Source: Aquabacterium commune
GTDB lineage: Bacteria; Pseudomonadota; Gammaproteobacteria; Burkholderiales; Burkholderiaceae_C
Length of the DNA: 64,000 nt
Assembly: GCF_004362855.1 (NCBI RefSeq)
Contig: NZ_SNXW01000005.1
Location: 186,001 to 250,000 of the forward strand
Reading direction: 5' to 3'
Position 1 is the first letter of the stretch, and the number at the start of each line of letters is the position of its first letter. The notes under the pieces are model-generated. The model had not been told where the DNA came from, made no database searches, and was given only the letters and a program-made list of their open reading frames with translations. Below are positions 47,746-57,150 of the stretch, piece after piece. A program made the translations under genes and the position numbers.

Positions 47746-47824
47746 GCGACTTGGCGAGGATGCGCCTAACCATTTTTGACTATGGATGTGGCCAGAAAGG
47801 CCGCGCACACCGAGGAGCAACACC

Positions 47825-49585
47825 ATGGACCGTCGTGGATTTTTGTCGGCGCTGGGCGCCCTGGGCGGTGGCCTGCTGGTCACCTGGCAGGCGCAAGCCG
47901 CCACCTTCGCCAAGCTGGGCCTGAGCCCCATCGACGTCTCCAACCTGCGCACCGACTCGGACCGCGTCTTCGACCTCTCCATCTCCTCGGCCGACCCCAG
48001 CGCCACCGGCGTGATCCTGTGGACGCACCTCCGCGCCAGCGAAGTGCGCCCCAGCGAATCGCTCTACCTGCAGGTGGCTTCCGACGTCCAGTTCAGCCAG
48101 TTGGTGCTGCAAGCCGAAGTGCGCCCCGACCAGATCGGCCCGGAGCGCGACTTCACCGTCAAGGTGGACCTCGACGACCAGCTGCCCGCCACGCCCGCCG
48201 GTGGCCGCTTCTTCTACCGCTTCATCTACGCCGGCACCGTCAGCCGCACGGGCCGCTGCCGCACCCTGCCGGCCAGCCCCAACGGCGTGCGCCGCCTGAA
48301 GTTCGGCCTGGCCACCTGCCAGGATTTCACCAACGGTTACTACGGCGCCTGGTCTCACCTGTCGCGCGACGAGAGCCTGGACTTCGTGCTGCACCTGGGC
48401 GATTTCATCTACGAAACCGCCGGTGACCCGCGCTTCCAGAGCCTGCCCTACGCCGACCGCACGATCGTGCTGCCCTCCGGCGGCACCGTGGCCCTGGACC
48501 TGGCCGACTACCGCTTCATCTACCGCACCATCCGCGGCGATCGCAAGCTGCAGGCCGCCATGGAGCGCCACACCTTCATCTGCGTGCCCGACGACCATGA
48601 GACGGCCAACGACGTCTATTGGGACTACGCCCGCGACACCCTCGGCGCACCCGACCACCCCTACACGACCGACCCGAAATACGGCAACAGCCCCGCCCTG
48701 CTCAAGCAACTCAAGCTGGACTCGCAACGCGCCTGGACCGAGTACGTGCCGGCCCGCGTCAGCTTCAACAGCAACGCCACCCACCCGTTTGACGCGCTCA
48801 CCGTCTATCGCCGCTTCGACTTCGCTGGCTTCCTCGACCTGCTGATGATCGAAAACCGCACCTACCGCAGCAACCACCCCTGCGGCGAAGGCGACTACCT
48901 GCAGCGCTACGCCCCGCTGGGCTGCAGCCAGGGCGACGCGGGCGGCCGCACCCTGCTGGGCCAGGCCCAGCACAACTGGCTGGTGGACGGCCTGACCACC
49001 TCGCGCGCCACCTGGAAGCTCATGGGCAACCAGACCTACTTCGGCCGCCTCTCGCTGACCCCGATCGCCAGCCCGCTGACGCCCTTCAACGTGGACGCCT
49101 GGGACGGCTACGGCGCCGAGCGCCTGGCCATCTCGGCCGCGCTGCGCCAGGCGGCGGTCAAGAACTTCCTCGTCGTCACCGGGGACCTGCACACCCACAT
49201 CGCCAGCGACATCAAGTTCGACTACACCAGCCCCAACCTGATCGACAAGGCGAACTACCTGGGCGCGGAGTTCATGACGCCCTCGATCACCTCCTCGACG
49301 CTGGGCGAGCTGCTGGCTGCCAACGCCGACCCCAAGGTGCGCGAGCTGGCCGTGCAAGGCCTGGTGGCGCCGGCGGTGCAGGTGGCCAACCCGCACATCC
49401 GCTTCTTCAACAGCAGCAGCTCGGGCTACTCCACGCTGGAGCTGACCGACAGCCACGCCGAGTGGGTCAGCTACGCCGTGGACAAGACCGTGGACAGCGC
49501 CACCGCCTCGCGCCGCTGCGTGGCCCGCCAGCGCAAGTACATGGGCTTCCCGTGGTTGATGCCGCAAAGCACCTGGGGCTACTGA
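47825..49585 (+). CDS. phoD: PhoD-family alkaline phosphatase/phosphodiesterase
   Basis: A 586-residue exported enzyme. The N-terminus carries a Tat signal (DRRGFLSALGALGGG). A PhoD N-domain (40-160) precedes the catalytic domain: KFGLATCQDFTNGYYGAW, HLGDFIYE with Asp193, PDDHE at 255-259, and the late metal/active-site block VVTGDLHTHIASDI. PhoD uses Fe3+ and Ca2+ to cleave phosphomonoesters and diesters in the periplasm and is folded before Tat export. The GAGGAG Shine-Dalgarno supports the start. The upstream Pho-box-like site fits phosphate-starvation control. Confidence 0.92.
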   Translation: MDRRGFLSALGALGGGLLVTWQAQAATFAKLGLSPIDVSNLRTDSDRVFDLSISSADPSATGVILWTHLRASEVRPSESLYLQVASDVQFSQLVLQAEVRPDQIGPERDFTVKVDLDDQLPATPAGGRFFYRFIYAGTVSRTGRCRTLPASPNGVRRLKFGLATCQDFTNGYYGAWSHLSRDESLDFVLHLGDFIYETAGDPRFQSLPYADRTIVLPSGGTVALDLADYRFIYRTIRGDRKLQAAMERHTFICVPDDHETANDVYWDYARDTLGAPDHPYTTDPKYGNSPALLKQLKLDSQRAWTEYVPARVSFNSNATHPFDALTVYRRFDFAGFLDLLMIENRTYRSNHPCGEGDYLQRYAPLGCSQGDAGGRTLLGQAQHNWLVDGLTTSRATWKLMGNQTYFGRLSLTPIASPLTPFNVDAWDGYGAERLAISAALRQAAVKNFLVVTGDLHTHIASDIKFDYTSPNLIDKANYLGAEFMTPSITSSTLGELLAANADPKVRELAVQGLVAPAVQVANPHIRFFNSSSSGYSTLELTDSHAEWVSYAVDKTVDSATASRRCVARQRKYMGFPWLMPQSTWGY

Positions 49586-49630
49586 GTCAGGCCGCTGAGC
49601 CGGGCCGCTGAGTCAGGCGGCGGATCTTTT

Positions 49631-49636
49631 TACAAT
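49631..49636 (+). promoter_or_regulatory. Likely -10 element of rpe
   Basis: TACAAT, preceded by four T residues, lies 48 bp upstream of the ATG at 49685. It is the best -10 match in this part of the window; the -35 is unclear. Confidence 0.45.
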
Positions 49637-49684
49637 GGCGGCTGAGTCTGTTCCAACCGTCCGTCGCCCACGAGGCCCGCCGCC

Positions 49685-50389
49685 ATGTCGTCCGCCCCCC
49701 GCACCTTCCGCATCGCCCCCAGCATCCTGTCTGCCGATTTCGCCCGCTTGGGCGAAGAAGTGCGCAACGTCATCGACGCGGGCGCCGACTGGATCCACTT
49801 CGACGTGATGGACAACCATTACGTGCCCAACCTGACCTTCGGGCCGATGGTCTGCCAGGCCCTGCGCAAGCACAGCGTCAAGGCCGATGGCACGAAGGTG
49901 CCCATCGACGTGCACCTGATGGTGCAGCCCGTTGACGCGCTGGCCACGGCCTTCGCCAAGTCCGGCGCCGACATCGTCACCTTCCACCCCGACGCCTCCA
50001 CCCACGTGGACCGGACCCTGCAGCTCATCAAGGCCGAGGGCATCCAGGCGGGGCTGGTGTTCAACCCGGCGGCGCCCATCGACGTGCTGGAGTGGGTCAT
50101 CGACAAGGTGGACGTGGTGCTGCTGATGAGCGTCAACCCCGGCTTCGGTGGCCAGAGCTTCATCGACAGCACGCTGCGCAAGGCCGAGAAGGTGCGCAAG
50201 CTGATCGACGCACATCACCGCGAAACGGGCCGCGACATCCGCCTGGAGATCGACGGCGGCGTGAAGGTGGACAACATCCGCCGCATCGCCGACGCGGGCG
50301 CCGACACCTTCGTGGCCGGCAGCGCCATTTTCGGCCAGCCCAGCTACAAGGACGTCATCGACGCGATGCGGGCAGAGCTGGCGCGCTGA
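49685..50389 (+). CDS. rpe: Ribulose-phosphate 3-epimerase
   Basis: A 234-residue TIM-barrel enzyme with the Rpe signature blocks: [30 protein letters not shown] (metal and catalytic Asp), [31 protein letters not shown], and [11 protein letters not shown] with the second catalytic Asp. It interconverts ribulose 5-phosphate and xylulose 5-phosphate in the pentose phosphate pathway. Length is typical. The start has a GAGG Shine-Dalgarno at nine bases. It is not linked to Calvin-cycle genes in this window, so a housekeeping pathway role is most likely. Confidence 0.96.
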   Translation: MSSAPRTFRIAPSILSADFARLGEEVRNVIDAGADWIHFDVMDNHYVPNLTFGPMVCQALRKHSVKADGTKVPIDVHLMVQPVDALATAFAKSGADIVTFHPDASTHVDRTLQLIKAEGIQAGLVFNPAAPIDVLEWVIDKVDVVLLMSVNPGFGGQSFIDSTLRKAEKVRKLIDAHHRETGRDIRLEIDGGVKVDNIRRIADAGADTFVAGSAIFGQPSYKDVIDAMRAELAR

Positions 50390-50404
50390 GCGTTCAGCGC
50401 GGGC

Positions 50405-51100
50405 TCAGCGCAGTGAGTCTCGCTTGTACCGCAGCATGCGCCCGCGGTACGGCGCCTCGCCTTCGCGGGCGTGGCTCAGGTCCACCTCTTCCAGCGCGAA
50501 GCCCTCGGCGGCCATGCGGCGGTTGAAGCCGCTGCGGTTGCCCCGGTTCGGGTCCACGATGAGCACCTCGGCCGTGGGCTGCGCGTGCCGGGCGATGAAG
50601 CGCGAGAGGTGGCCCGAGTCGTCGCGCTCGTAGAGCACGTCGCTGCCCATGATGAGGTCGAAGCGGCCTTCCACCACCGGGCGGCCTGCGCGCACCGGCG
50701 CGTCGTCGGCATCGGCCCAGTTGCCATGGCGGTAGGGCAGCGGCAGCAGCTCGTTGAGCGCGGTGTTGTCGCTCAGGAAACGCGATGTCAGCGGGTGGCA
50801 GTCGGAGGCGGTGACGTCTTCGCCGCGGCGGTGCATGACCAGGCTGGCCAGCGCCAGGCCGCAGCCCACTTCCAGGATGCGTTCCTGCGGCACCGTGGCG
50901 CGGCGCTCCATCCAGCTGGCGAGCTCTTGCGACGAGGGCCACAGCAGGCCGAACAGCGGCCACATGGCGCTGGAGATGCCCAGCGCCTCGGCCTCGCCGA
51001 GCGGATCGGCGAACTGCTGGCGGTCCAGCAGCGACTGGATGAGGAGGTGGGGCGCGCCGTGGATGGCGACGCTTTCTTGCTTGGTCTGGTAGCCCGGCAT
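50405..51100 (-). CDS. SAM-dependent methyltransferase, METTL21/lysine-methyltransferase-like
   Basis: A 231-residue class I methyltransferase. SAM motif I is ILEVGCGLALASLVMHRRG, motif II is VTASDCHPLTSRFLSDN, and the FDLIMGSDVLYERD motif is diagnostic of the Methyltransf_16 group (DxLY-type), whose eukaryotic members methylate lysines on chaperones and elongation factors. The C-terminus is basic (RGRMLRYKRDSLR). The start at 51100 (MPGYQTKQ) agrees with a GGGGA Shine-Dalgarno. It converges on rpe. Substrate unknown; a protein lysine is the family expectation. Confidence 0.82.
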   Translation of the reverse strand: MPGYQTKQESVAIHGAPHLLIQSLLDRQQFADPLGEAEALGISSAMWPLFGLLWPSSQELASWMERRATVPQERILEVGCGLALASLVMHRRGEDVTASDCHPLTSRFLSDNTALNELLPLPYRHGNWADADDAPVRAGRPVVEGRFDLIMGSDVLYERDDSGHLSRFIARHAQPTAEVLIVDPNRGNRSGFNRRMAAEGFALEEVDLSHAREGEAPYRGRMLRYKRDSLR

Positions 51101-51197
51101 GCGGACGTCCCCTGGTTCGGTGAGTGGGCGCCATGCAGCGACCTGAATCCCCCAAACGCACAAGGGGGCACTCACGAAGGGGCAGAACGGAATCTCG

Positions 51198-52139
51198 TCA
51201 GTTTAACGGCAGCACGCGCGCCAGGAAAGCCAATTGGTGTTGCAGCACCTGCGGGAACAGCGGCTCGAAGTAGGGGTCGAAGTGGTCGGCATCAACGGTC
51301 ACCACCTGCAACTTCGGGTTGCCCACGCGCGCGACCTTGTCGGCCACGAAGGGTGCGACGGTGTCGCCGGTGGCCCCGAGGATGAGCAGGGGCACCTGCA
51401 CGTCTTTCAGGCGCTTCCAGGGGCGGTAGAAGGGCATGGTCAGGGTCGAGCGCGCGGCCACGCGGTTGTCGTAGCGCCGATTCGGCCAGGCGGCCAGGGC
51501 GCGTTGCAGCGCGTCCCAGGCGCCGTCGCGGTCCATGGTGCCGAAATCGCCCGGGGGCGCCAGGGTCGGCACGCACAGCGGCGGCCCCGGCTTGAGCAGG
51601 TCGATCAGGCCGAGCGCCGTGAACTGCAGCTGGCGCAGCGGCGACATCGACAGCGTGGCCGCCAGGCCATCGAGCATGGGCACCTGGACGATGGCGCCTT
51701 GCAGCTCGGGGTGCTGGCCGGCGAGGTCCACCACGTGGCCACCACCGAAGGAGGTGCCCCACAGCACGATGCGGTCGGCGGCGACCCACGGTTGCGCCTT
51801 GAGGTGCACCAGGGCGGTGTCGCTCACGCGGCGACGGCGCCAGGGGTTGATGCCCTGGCGCGGGAAGCCACCGCTGTCGCCCCAGCCGGGGTGGTCGAAC
51901 TCCATCACGGCGTAGCCGGCTTCGACGAAGCGGTGCACGAAGGACGAGGTCAGCGCCATCTGCACGCTGCCCCAGCCGCCCACCATCAGGATGGCCGGCC
52001 GCGGTGCCTCGGGGGTGGCGTCGGGCGGCAGGTGCAGGGTCGCGGCACACAGCGCCCCTTCGGCCTGGAAGGTGGATTTGACGCGGCGCACGCGCACGTG
52101 GGAGGTGTCCGGGTAGCGGCGTTCGGTTGGGCGGTTCAT
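51198..52139 (-). CDS. Alpha/beta hydrolase (dienelactone-hydrolase/peptidase S15-like)
   Basis: A 313-residue hydrolase. PAILMVGGWGSVQMALTSSFVHRFVEAGYAVMEFDHPGWGDS leads into LWGTSFGGGHVVDLAG, where the Ser of GTSFGG is the nucleophile. The predicted acid lies in LILGATGDTVAPF and the catalytic His in VTVDADHFDPYF. The fold is that of cap-bearing serine esterases. Its start codon overlaps the stop of the monooxygenase gene (ATGA), so it is coupled to it. Such hydrolases commonly open the ester or lactone made by a Baeyer-Villiger enzyme, a reasonable role here. Confidence 0.85.
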   Translation of the reverse strand: MNRPTERRYPDTSHVRVRRVKSTFQAEGALCAATLHLPPDATPEAPRPAILMVGGWGSVQMALTSSFVHRFVEAGYAVMEFDHPGWGDSGGFPRQGINPWRRRRVSDTALVHLKAQPWVAADRIVLWGTSFGGGHVVDLAGQHPELQGAIVQVPMLDGLAATLSMSPLRQLQFTALGLIDLLKPGPPLCVPTLAPPGDFGTMDRDGAWDALQRALAAWPNRRYDNRVAARSTLTMPFYRPWKRLKDVQVPLLILGATGDTVAPFVADKVARVGNPKLQVVTVDADHFDPYFEPLFPQVLQHQLAFLARVLPLN

Positions 52140-53659
52140 GGGGTCGTGGTGGTGCGGTTGGTGCGGCTGGTGTGGGTGGGAGTGACCGGGGTGATCGGCT
52201 GGAAATGGTAGGCGCCCCAGTCCTGGCGGCGGGTCAGCCAGCGGTAGCTCAGGGTGAAGCCGGGCCAGTTGGTGCTGTTGTGGCCCTTGGCATCGACGTA
52301 CCAGCTGGTGCAGCCGTGCCAGACGGTGCGCTTCAGCCGCGCCTGGATGCGCGCGTTGTGGGCGTCGTGGCGCTGGGCGTCCACCTCGATGCTGCGCGCG
52401 CCTTGCTGGTCCAGCTGGTCGATGCAACGCACCACGTGGGCGATCTGGCTCTCCAGCATGTAAACGATGGAGTTGTGGCCCAGGTTGGTGTTGGGCCCGT
52501 ACAGCATGAAGAAGTTGGGGAAGCCGGGCACGGTCATGCCGAGGTGGGCCTTCGCGCCTTGCGACCACACCTGGCCGAGCGCGATGCCGTCGCGGCCGCG
52601 CACGTCCATGGGCGCCAGGAACTCGGTGGCGGCGAAACCGGTGCCCAGGACCAGCACGTCGGCGGCGTGGTGGCGGCCGTCTTCGGTCTCCACGCCATCG
52701 GGCGTGATGCGCCGGATGCCGGTGGTGACCAGGCTCACGTTCGGGCGCGCCATGGTGGTCAGGTACTCGCTGGACAGCAAGATGCGCTTGCAGCCGATGG
52801 GGTAATCGGGCGTGAGGCGCTGGCGCAAGGCCGGGTCGGCCACCTGCCGCTTCAGCATGCGCCGAAAGGGCAGGCCGCCGGCCAGCGTCATCAGGCTGTG
52901 CAGGCGCGTGAAGGCCAGCGCGCGCGATTCGTAGCTCAGGTACACCCAGGCGCGGTGCAGCTTCATGGCGGCGGGCACGTGGCGAAAGAGCGCCTTCTCC
53001 CAAGGGCGGTAGGCGCGGTCGGGCCGGGGCAGCAGGTAGGCCGCCGAGCGCTGGAAGACGTGCAATTGCGCCACGTCTGGGGCGATGGCGGGCACGAACT
53101 GGATGGCCGAGGCCCCGGTGCCGATCACGGCGACGCGCTTGCCGCGCAGGTCGCAGCCGTGGTCCCACTGGGCCGAGTGGAAGCAGGGCCCGTGGAAGTC
53201 GGCCAGGCCGGGGATGCGGGGCAGCGCAGGCCGGCTGAGCTGGCCCATGCCCGTGACCAGCACGCGCGCGCGCAGCGACCCGCCCCCCACCAGCGTGACC
53301 TGCCAGCAGCCCTCGGCCTCGTCCCAGCGGGCGGCGCTGACCTCGCTCTGAAAGCGGATGTGCGGGCGCAGCCCGAAGCGCTCGGCGCAATCGCGCAGGT
53401 AGGCGTGGATTTCGGCCTGGGTGGCGAACACGCGCGACCACTCGGGGTTGGGCGCGAAGGAAAACGAGTACAGGTGCGAGGGCACGTCGCAGGCCGCGCC
53501 GGGGTAGGTGTTGTCGCGCCAGACCCCGCCGACGTCCGCGGCGCGCTCCAGCAGCACGAAGTCGTGGCGACCGCTGCGCTGCAACGCCACCGCCATGCCG
53601 ATGCCAGCGAAGCCGGTGCCGATGATGAGCGTGCCGTGGATGGGGGGCGTGTCCTGCAT
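52136..53659 (-). CDS. Baeyer-Villiger-type flavin monooxygenase (copy 1)
   Basis: A 507-residue FAD/NADPH enzyme. FAD motif GTGFAG (14-19), the BVMO fingerprint FHGPCFHSAQW (155-165), and the NADPH motif GTGASA (180-185) are all present. GVWRDNTYPGAACDVPSHLYSFSF is the typical FAD-contact region and LGTGFAATEFL the late FAD motif. It inserts oxygen next to a carbonyl, giving esters or lactones. The start at 53659 has AGGAG. It forms an operon with the coupled hydrolase and is divergent from the AraC-type gene at 53750. The Thr-rich C-terminus (HTSRTNRTTTTP) is unusual. Substrate unknown. Confidence 0.9.
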   Translation of the reverse strand: MQDTPPIHGTLIIGTGFAGIGMAVALQRSGRHDFVLLERAADVGGVWRDNTYPGAACDVPSHLYSFSFAPNPEWSRVFATQAEIHAYLRDCAERFGLRPHIRFQSEVSAARWDEAEGCWQVTLVGGGSLRARVLVTGMGQLSRPALPRIPGLADFHGPCFHSAQWDHGCDLRGKRVAVIGTGASAIQFVPAIAPDVAQLHVFQRSAAYLLPRPDRAYRPWEKALFRHVPAAMKLHRAWVYLSYESRALAFTRLHSLMTLAGGLPFRRMLKRQVADPALRQRLTPDYPIGCKRILLSSEYLTTMARPNVSLVTTGIRRITPDGVETEDGRHHAADVLVLGTGFAATEFLAPMDVRGRDGIALGQVWSQGAKAHLGMTVPGFPNFFMLYGPNTNLGHNSIVYMLESQIAHVVRCIDQLDQQGARSIEVDAQRHDAHNARIQARLKRTVWHGCTSWYVDAKGHNSTNWPGFTLSYRWLTRRQDWGAYHFQPITPVTPTHTSRTNRTTTTP

Positions 53660-53734
53660 GGGGTCTCCTGAGCCTGGGCTCGCATGGTGGCAGGGGCCGG
53701 GTCAGACCTGAATGTTGCGCGGGGCCAGCCGCTT

Positions 53735-53740
53735 TATGAT
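53735..53740 (+). promoter_or_regulatory. Possible -10 element immediately before the AraC-type gene
   Basis: TATGAT ends 9 bases before the ATG at 53750, implying a leader of a few bases or none. No Shine-Dalgarno is visible. Confidence 0.35.
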
Positions 53741-53749
53741 TTGGGCCAC

Positions 53750-54763
53750 ATGCGCTTCTTCGACTTCACCCGCAGCCCGGCCAGCGCCCGCCTGATGCTG
53801 GCCTTCGCCGAGGAGCGGGGCGCCCCGGTGGCCGCCTTGCTGTCAGCGGCGGGTCTGAGCCGCGCCCAACTCGACGACCCGCACACCGACATCACCGCCT
53901 TGCAGGAGCTGCGCATCGCCGAGCGCCTTTTGCAGGCCTTGGGCGCTGCGCCCGGCCTGGGCATGGAGGTGGGCCTGCGCTACAGCTTTTCCACCTACGG
54001 CATCTGGGGCCTGGGCCTGGTCAGCAGCGCCACCGCGGCCGACGCCCTGAGCCTGGCCTTGCGCTCCATGCCGCTGGCCTACGCCTTCTCCCTCATCGCT
54101 TTCCACGAAGACGCCGACACCGCGGTGCTCAGCTTTGGCGAGCCCGATGTGTCCGCGGGCCTGCGCCGCTTCCTGGTGGAGCGCGACATGACCGCCGCCG
54201 CCCGCCTGTTGCACGAGACGCTGGGCCAGACCGGCGTGCTCACGCGCTTCACCTTGCGCAGCCCGGAGGCGGCCTCACCCGAGCTTCAGGAGCGCATCGC
54301 GCGCCAGTTCGGGGTGCGCCCGAGCCACGGCGCGGCAGCCAACACGCTGGGCTTCGAGCGCCGGTGGCTGTCGCAGCCCTTGCCGCAGGCCAACCCCCTG
54401 ACCGTCGCGGTGTGCGAAGACGCGGGCGCGCAGCTCATGGCGCGGCGCCGTGCAGACCAGGGCGTCACCGAGCTGGTGCGAGGCTACCTGGCGGTGGCGC
54501 CCCTGGATCGCACACCGGACCTGCCCGAGGTCGCCCGCTTGCTTCAGCTCAGCGAGCGCACGCTCAAGCGCCGCCTGCAAGACGATGGCACCAGCTTTCG
54601 GGCCTTGCTGATCGACGTGCGCAAGCAGCAGGCCCGCGAGCTGCTGAACAACCGCGCGCTGTCGCTGTCCGACATCGCCGAGCAGATGGGCTTCAGCGAC
54701 CTGTCGAGTTTTTCCCAGGCCTTCAAGCGCTGGTTCGGCGTCGCGCCCAGCCGCATGCGCTGA
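53750..54763 (+). CDS. AraC-family regulator next to monooxygenase copy 1
   Basis: A 337-residue regulator. The N-terminal two thirds is an effector domain of the Arabinose_bd/OruR type (FSTYGIWGLGLVSSATAADALSLALRSMPLAYAFSLIAFHEDAD). The C-terminal AraC HTH pair covers about 240-337: LPEVARLLQLSERTLKRRLQDDGTSFRALLIDVRKQQARELLNN, then LSLSDIAEQMGFSDLSSFSQAFKRWFGVAPSRMR. Its divergent position, 90 bp from the monooxygenase gene, suggests that it controls that operon, probably in response to a hydrophobic substrate. Copy 2 shows the same architecture at 59673. Confidence 0.9.
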   Translation: MRFFDFTRSPASARLMLAFAEERGAPVAALLSAAGLSRAQLDDPHTDITALQELRIAERLLQALGAAPGLGMEVGLRYSFSTYGIWGLGLVSSATAADALSLALRSMPLAYAFSLIAFHEDADTAVLSFGEPDVSAGLRRFLVERDMTAAARLLHETLGQTGVLTRFTLRSPEAASPELQERIARQFGVRPSHGAAANTLGFERRWLSQPLPQANPLTVAVCEDAGAQLMARRRADQGVTELVRGYLAVAPLDRTPDLPEVARLLQLSERTLKRRLQDDGTSFRALLIDVRKQQARELLNNRALSLSDIAEQMGFSDLSSFSQAFKRWFGVAPSRMR

Positions 54764-54779
54764 GCGTCGGTGGCAAGGC

Positions 54780-54785
54780 TATGCT
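54780..54785 (+). promoter_or_regulatory. Possible -10 element at the aminotransferase start
   Basis: TATGCT ends 6 bases before the ATG at 54792, the geometry of a leaderless transcript; no Shine-Dalgarno is present. Confidence 0.35.
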
Positions 54786-54791
54786 GCGCGC

Positions 54792-55949
54792 ATGCCCCGC
54801 TTTGCCCACCCCCTGAATTCCCGCCTGCCCACGGTCGGCACCACCATCTTCACGGTGATGTCGGCCCTGGCGCAGGAGTGCGGCGCCATCAACCTGTCGC
54901 AGGGCTTCCCCGATTTCGACGCGCCCGCCGAATTGCTCGATGCGCTCGACGCGGCCGCGCGCGCCGGCCACAACCAGTACGCGCCCATGGCCGGCATGCC
55001 GGTGCTGCGCGAGGCCATCGCGGCCAAGGTCGAGGCGCTCTATGGCGCGCAGTACGACGTGGCCTCGGAGGTCACCGTCACGGCAGGCGCGACGCAGGCC
55101 ATCTTCACCGCCATCGCGGCCCTGGTGCACCCGGGTGACGAGGTCATCGTGTTCGCGCCCGCTTACGACAGCTACGCGCCGTCCGTCGAGTTGCAAGGGG
55201 GCCGGGTGGTTCACGCCGAGCTGCTGGCACCGACCTACCGTCCGGACTGGGCCGCCGTGAAAGCGCTGGTGACGCCGCGCACCCGCATGGTCATCGTCAA
55301 CAGCCCGCACAACCCCACGGGCAGCGTCTGGACGGCCGATGACGTGGCCGCGCTGGCCGACGTCGTGCAGGGCACCGGCATCGTCGTGCTGTCTGACGAG
55401 GTCTATGAGCACATGGTCTATGACGGCGTGCGCCATGAAAGCGTGATGCGCCACCCCGAGTTGCTTCAGCGCAGCATCGTGGTCTCCAGCTTCGGCAAGA
55501 CCTGCCACGCCACCGGCTGGAAGGTGGCTTACGCCCTGGCCCCGCGCGAGCTGATGGCCGAGTTCCGCAAGGCCCACCAGTTCATCGTGTTCACGGTGCA
55601 CACGCCCTCGCAGGTGGCGCTGGCCGAGTTCATGAAGAAGCCCGGCTGGTACGCCCAGTTGCTGGCGCTGTACCAGGGCAAGCGCGACATCTTCCGCCAG
55701 GCCCTGGCCGGCTCGCGTTTCGAGCTGTTGCCCTGCGAAGGCACCTATTTCCAGTGCGTGAAGTACGGCGCCATCAGCGACGAGGGCGACCGCGCTTTCG
55801 CCGAGCGCCTGGCGCGCGAGCACGGCGTGGCCGCCATCCCCGTGTCGGCTTTCTACCCGGATGGGCGCGACCACGGCGTCATCCGCTTTTGCTTTGCCAA
55901 GTCGGCCGACACCCTGGGGCGTGCGCTGGAGCGGCTGACCAAGCTCTGA
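54792..55949 (+). CDS. PLP-dependent aminotransferase, methionine/glutamine aminotransferase type
   Basis: A 385-residue fold-type I aminotransferase. INLSQGFPDFDAPAELL, NQYAPMAGMPVLREAIA, TVTAGATQAIF, APAYDSY, VNSPHNPTG and SDEVYEHMVYDG are present, with the PLP-binding Lys236 in SSFGKTCHATGWK. The GKTCHATGWKVGY-like block and the sequence as a whole resemble YbdL/methionine aminotransferase rather than aspartate aminotransferase. It transaminates methionine or glutamine, possibly for methionine salvage. It follows the AraC gene after 28 bp but has its own -10-like element. Cytoplasmic. Confidence 0.88.
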   Translation: MPRFAHPLNSRLPTVGTTIFTVMSALAQECGAINLSQGFPDFDAPAELLDALDAAARAGHNQYAPMAGMPVLREAIAAKVEALYGAQYDVASEVTVTAGATQAIFTAIAALVHPGDEVIVFAPAYDSYAPSVELQGGRVVHAELLAPTYRPDWAAVKALVTPRTRMVIVNSPHNPTGSVWTADDVAALADVVQGTGIVVLSDEVYEHMVYDGVRHESVMRHPELLQRSIVVSSFGKTCHATGWKVAYALAPRELMAEFRKAHQFIVFTVHTPSQVALAEFMKKPGWYAQLLALYQGKRDIFRQALAGSRFELLPCEGTYFQCVKYGAISDEGDRAFAERLAREHGVAAIPVSAFYPDGRDHGVIRFCFAKSADTLGRALERLTKL

Positions 55950-56083
55950 AGCATGGAGGGCGCCGCGGCGGCCAACCTGGGGAAAGCCCTGTCACGCCGA
56001 TGGGGGATGAGGTCCGTTGTGAGCGGCATGCGGTCCGACAATCGGATGGCATCCACCGACCTCCAAACACAGGGACCCCGCCC

Positions 56084-57142
56084 ATGACACTCCGCCGTTG
56101 TCTGCGCCTGGCCGTGAGCGCCACCGCGATGCTTGCTGCGTTCGCGCTCGCCGCGCCCGCCCAGGCCGCCACCAAGGTTTGCATCTTCGACTTCCTGGGC
56201 ACCTCGGGCGATGCCTTCAACCTGGCCCGCGATTTCGCCGTGGCCATGCAGCGCGAGGGCGTGGAGCTGGAACTCAAGGGCTACAACGACGAGGGCCAGG
56301 CGCTCAACGCCTACATCGCCGGGCAGTGCGATGGCCTGCTGGCCACGGGTTTCCGCACGCGCCAGTTCAACGCGGTGGCCGCCTCGACCGACTCGCTGGG
56401 CGCCACCACCATCGTGCGCAACGGCAACGTGGACGTCCCCGGCACCTACGAGGTGCTGCGCAAGCTCATCCACACCTTCGCTTCGCCGTCGCCGCAGGTG
56501 GCCAAGCTGATGGTGCAGGGCGAGCACGAGGTGGCGGGCATCACGCCGGCCGGCATCGCCTACCCCTTCATGGTGGACCGCAAGCTCAACTCGGTGGAGG
56601 CGCTGGCCGGCAAGCGCATCATCGCGCTGGCCTATGACCCGGCGCAGGCGGCCATGGTCCAGCGCATCAAGGGCATCCCGGTGCCGGCCACCATCTCCGA
56701 CTTCCACCTCAAGTTCAACAGCGGTCAGGTGGACATGCTGGCCGCGCCGACCATGGCCTACCTGCCGCTGGAGCTGAACAAAGGCCTGGGCAGCAAGGGC
56801 GCCATCACGCGCTTCCCGCTGCTGGTCGTGACCTACCAGATGGTGGTCCGGCACAGCAAGTTCCCGCCGGGTTTCGGCGTCCAGGCGCGCACCTTCTGGG
56901 CCGGCCAGTTCGACCGGGTCATGCAGCTCATCCGCCGCGCCGATGCCTCCGTGCCGCCGCAGGCCTGGATGGACCTGGAGCCGCAGGACAATGTGCGTTA
57001 CACCCAGCTGTTGCGCGAGTCCCGCATGCAGCTCACGCAGCAGGGCCTGTACGACAAGCGCGGCCTGAAGATCCTCAAGCGCATCCGCTGCCACGTCAAC
57101 GCGGCCGACGCGGAGTGCGGCACCAAGCAGGAAGAGGACTGA
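56084..57142 (+). CDS. Putative periplasmic solute-binding protein (DUF6091-like, paralog 2)
   Basis: A 352-residue exported protein with signal peptide (RLAVSATAMLAAFALAAPAQA). The mature start TKVCIFDFLGTSGDAFNLARDF matches paralog 1 (KICVFDILGTSGDGYNTAKDY), as do FRTRQFN, MVQGEHEVAGITPAGIAYPF, MLAAPTMAYLPLELNKGLGSKG, FPLLVVTYQMV and KILKRIRCHV. The two are clear paralogs about 27 kb apart. No transporter membrane gene is nearby, so it is another orphan receptor. It is followed 8 bp later by the quinone-oxidoreductase gene, probably the same transcript. Confidence 0.75.
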   Translation: MTLRRCLRLAVSATAMLAAFALAAPAQAATKVCIFDFLGTSGDAFNLARDFAVAMQREGVELELKGYNDEGQALNAYIAGQCDGLLATGFRTRQFNAVAASTDSLGATTIVRNGNVDVPGTYEVLRKLIHTFASPSPQVAKLMVQGEHEVAGITPAGIAYPFMVDRKLNSVEALAGKRIIALAYDPAQAAMVQRIKGIPVPATISDFHLKFNSGQVDMLAAPTMAYLPLELNKGLGSKGAITRFPLLVVTYQMVVRHSKFPPGFGVQARTFWAGQFDRVMQLIRRADASVPPQAWMDLEPQDNVRYTQLLRESRMQLTQQGLYDKRGLKILKRIRCHVNAADAECGTKQEED

Positions 57143-57150
57143 GCCCACCC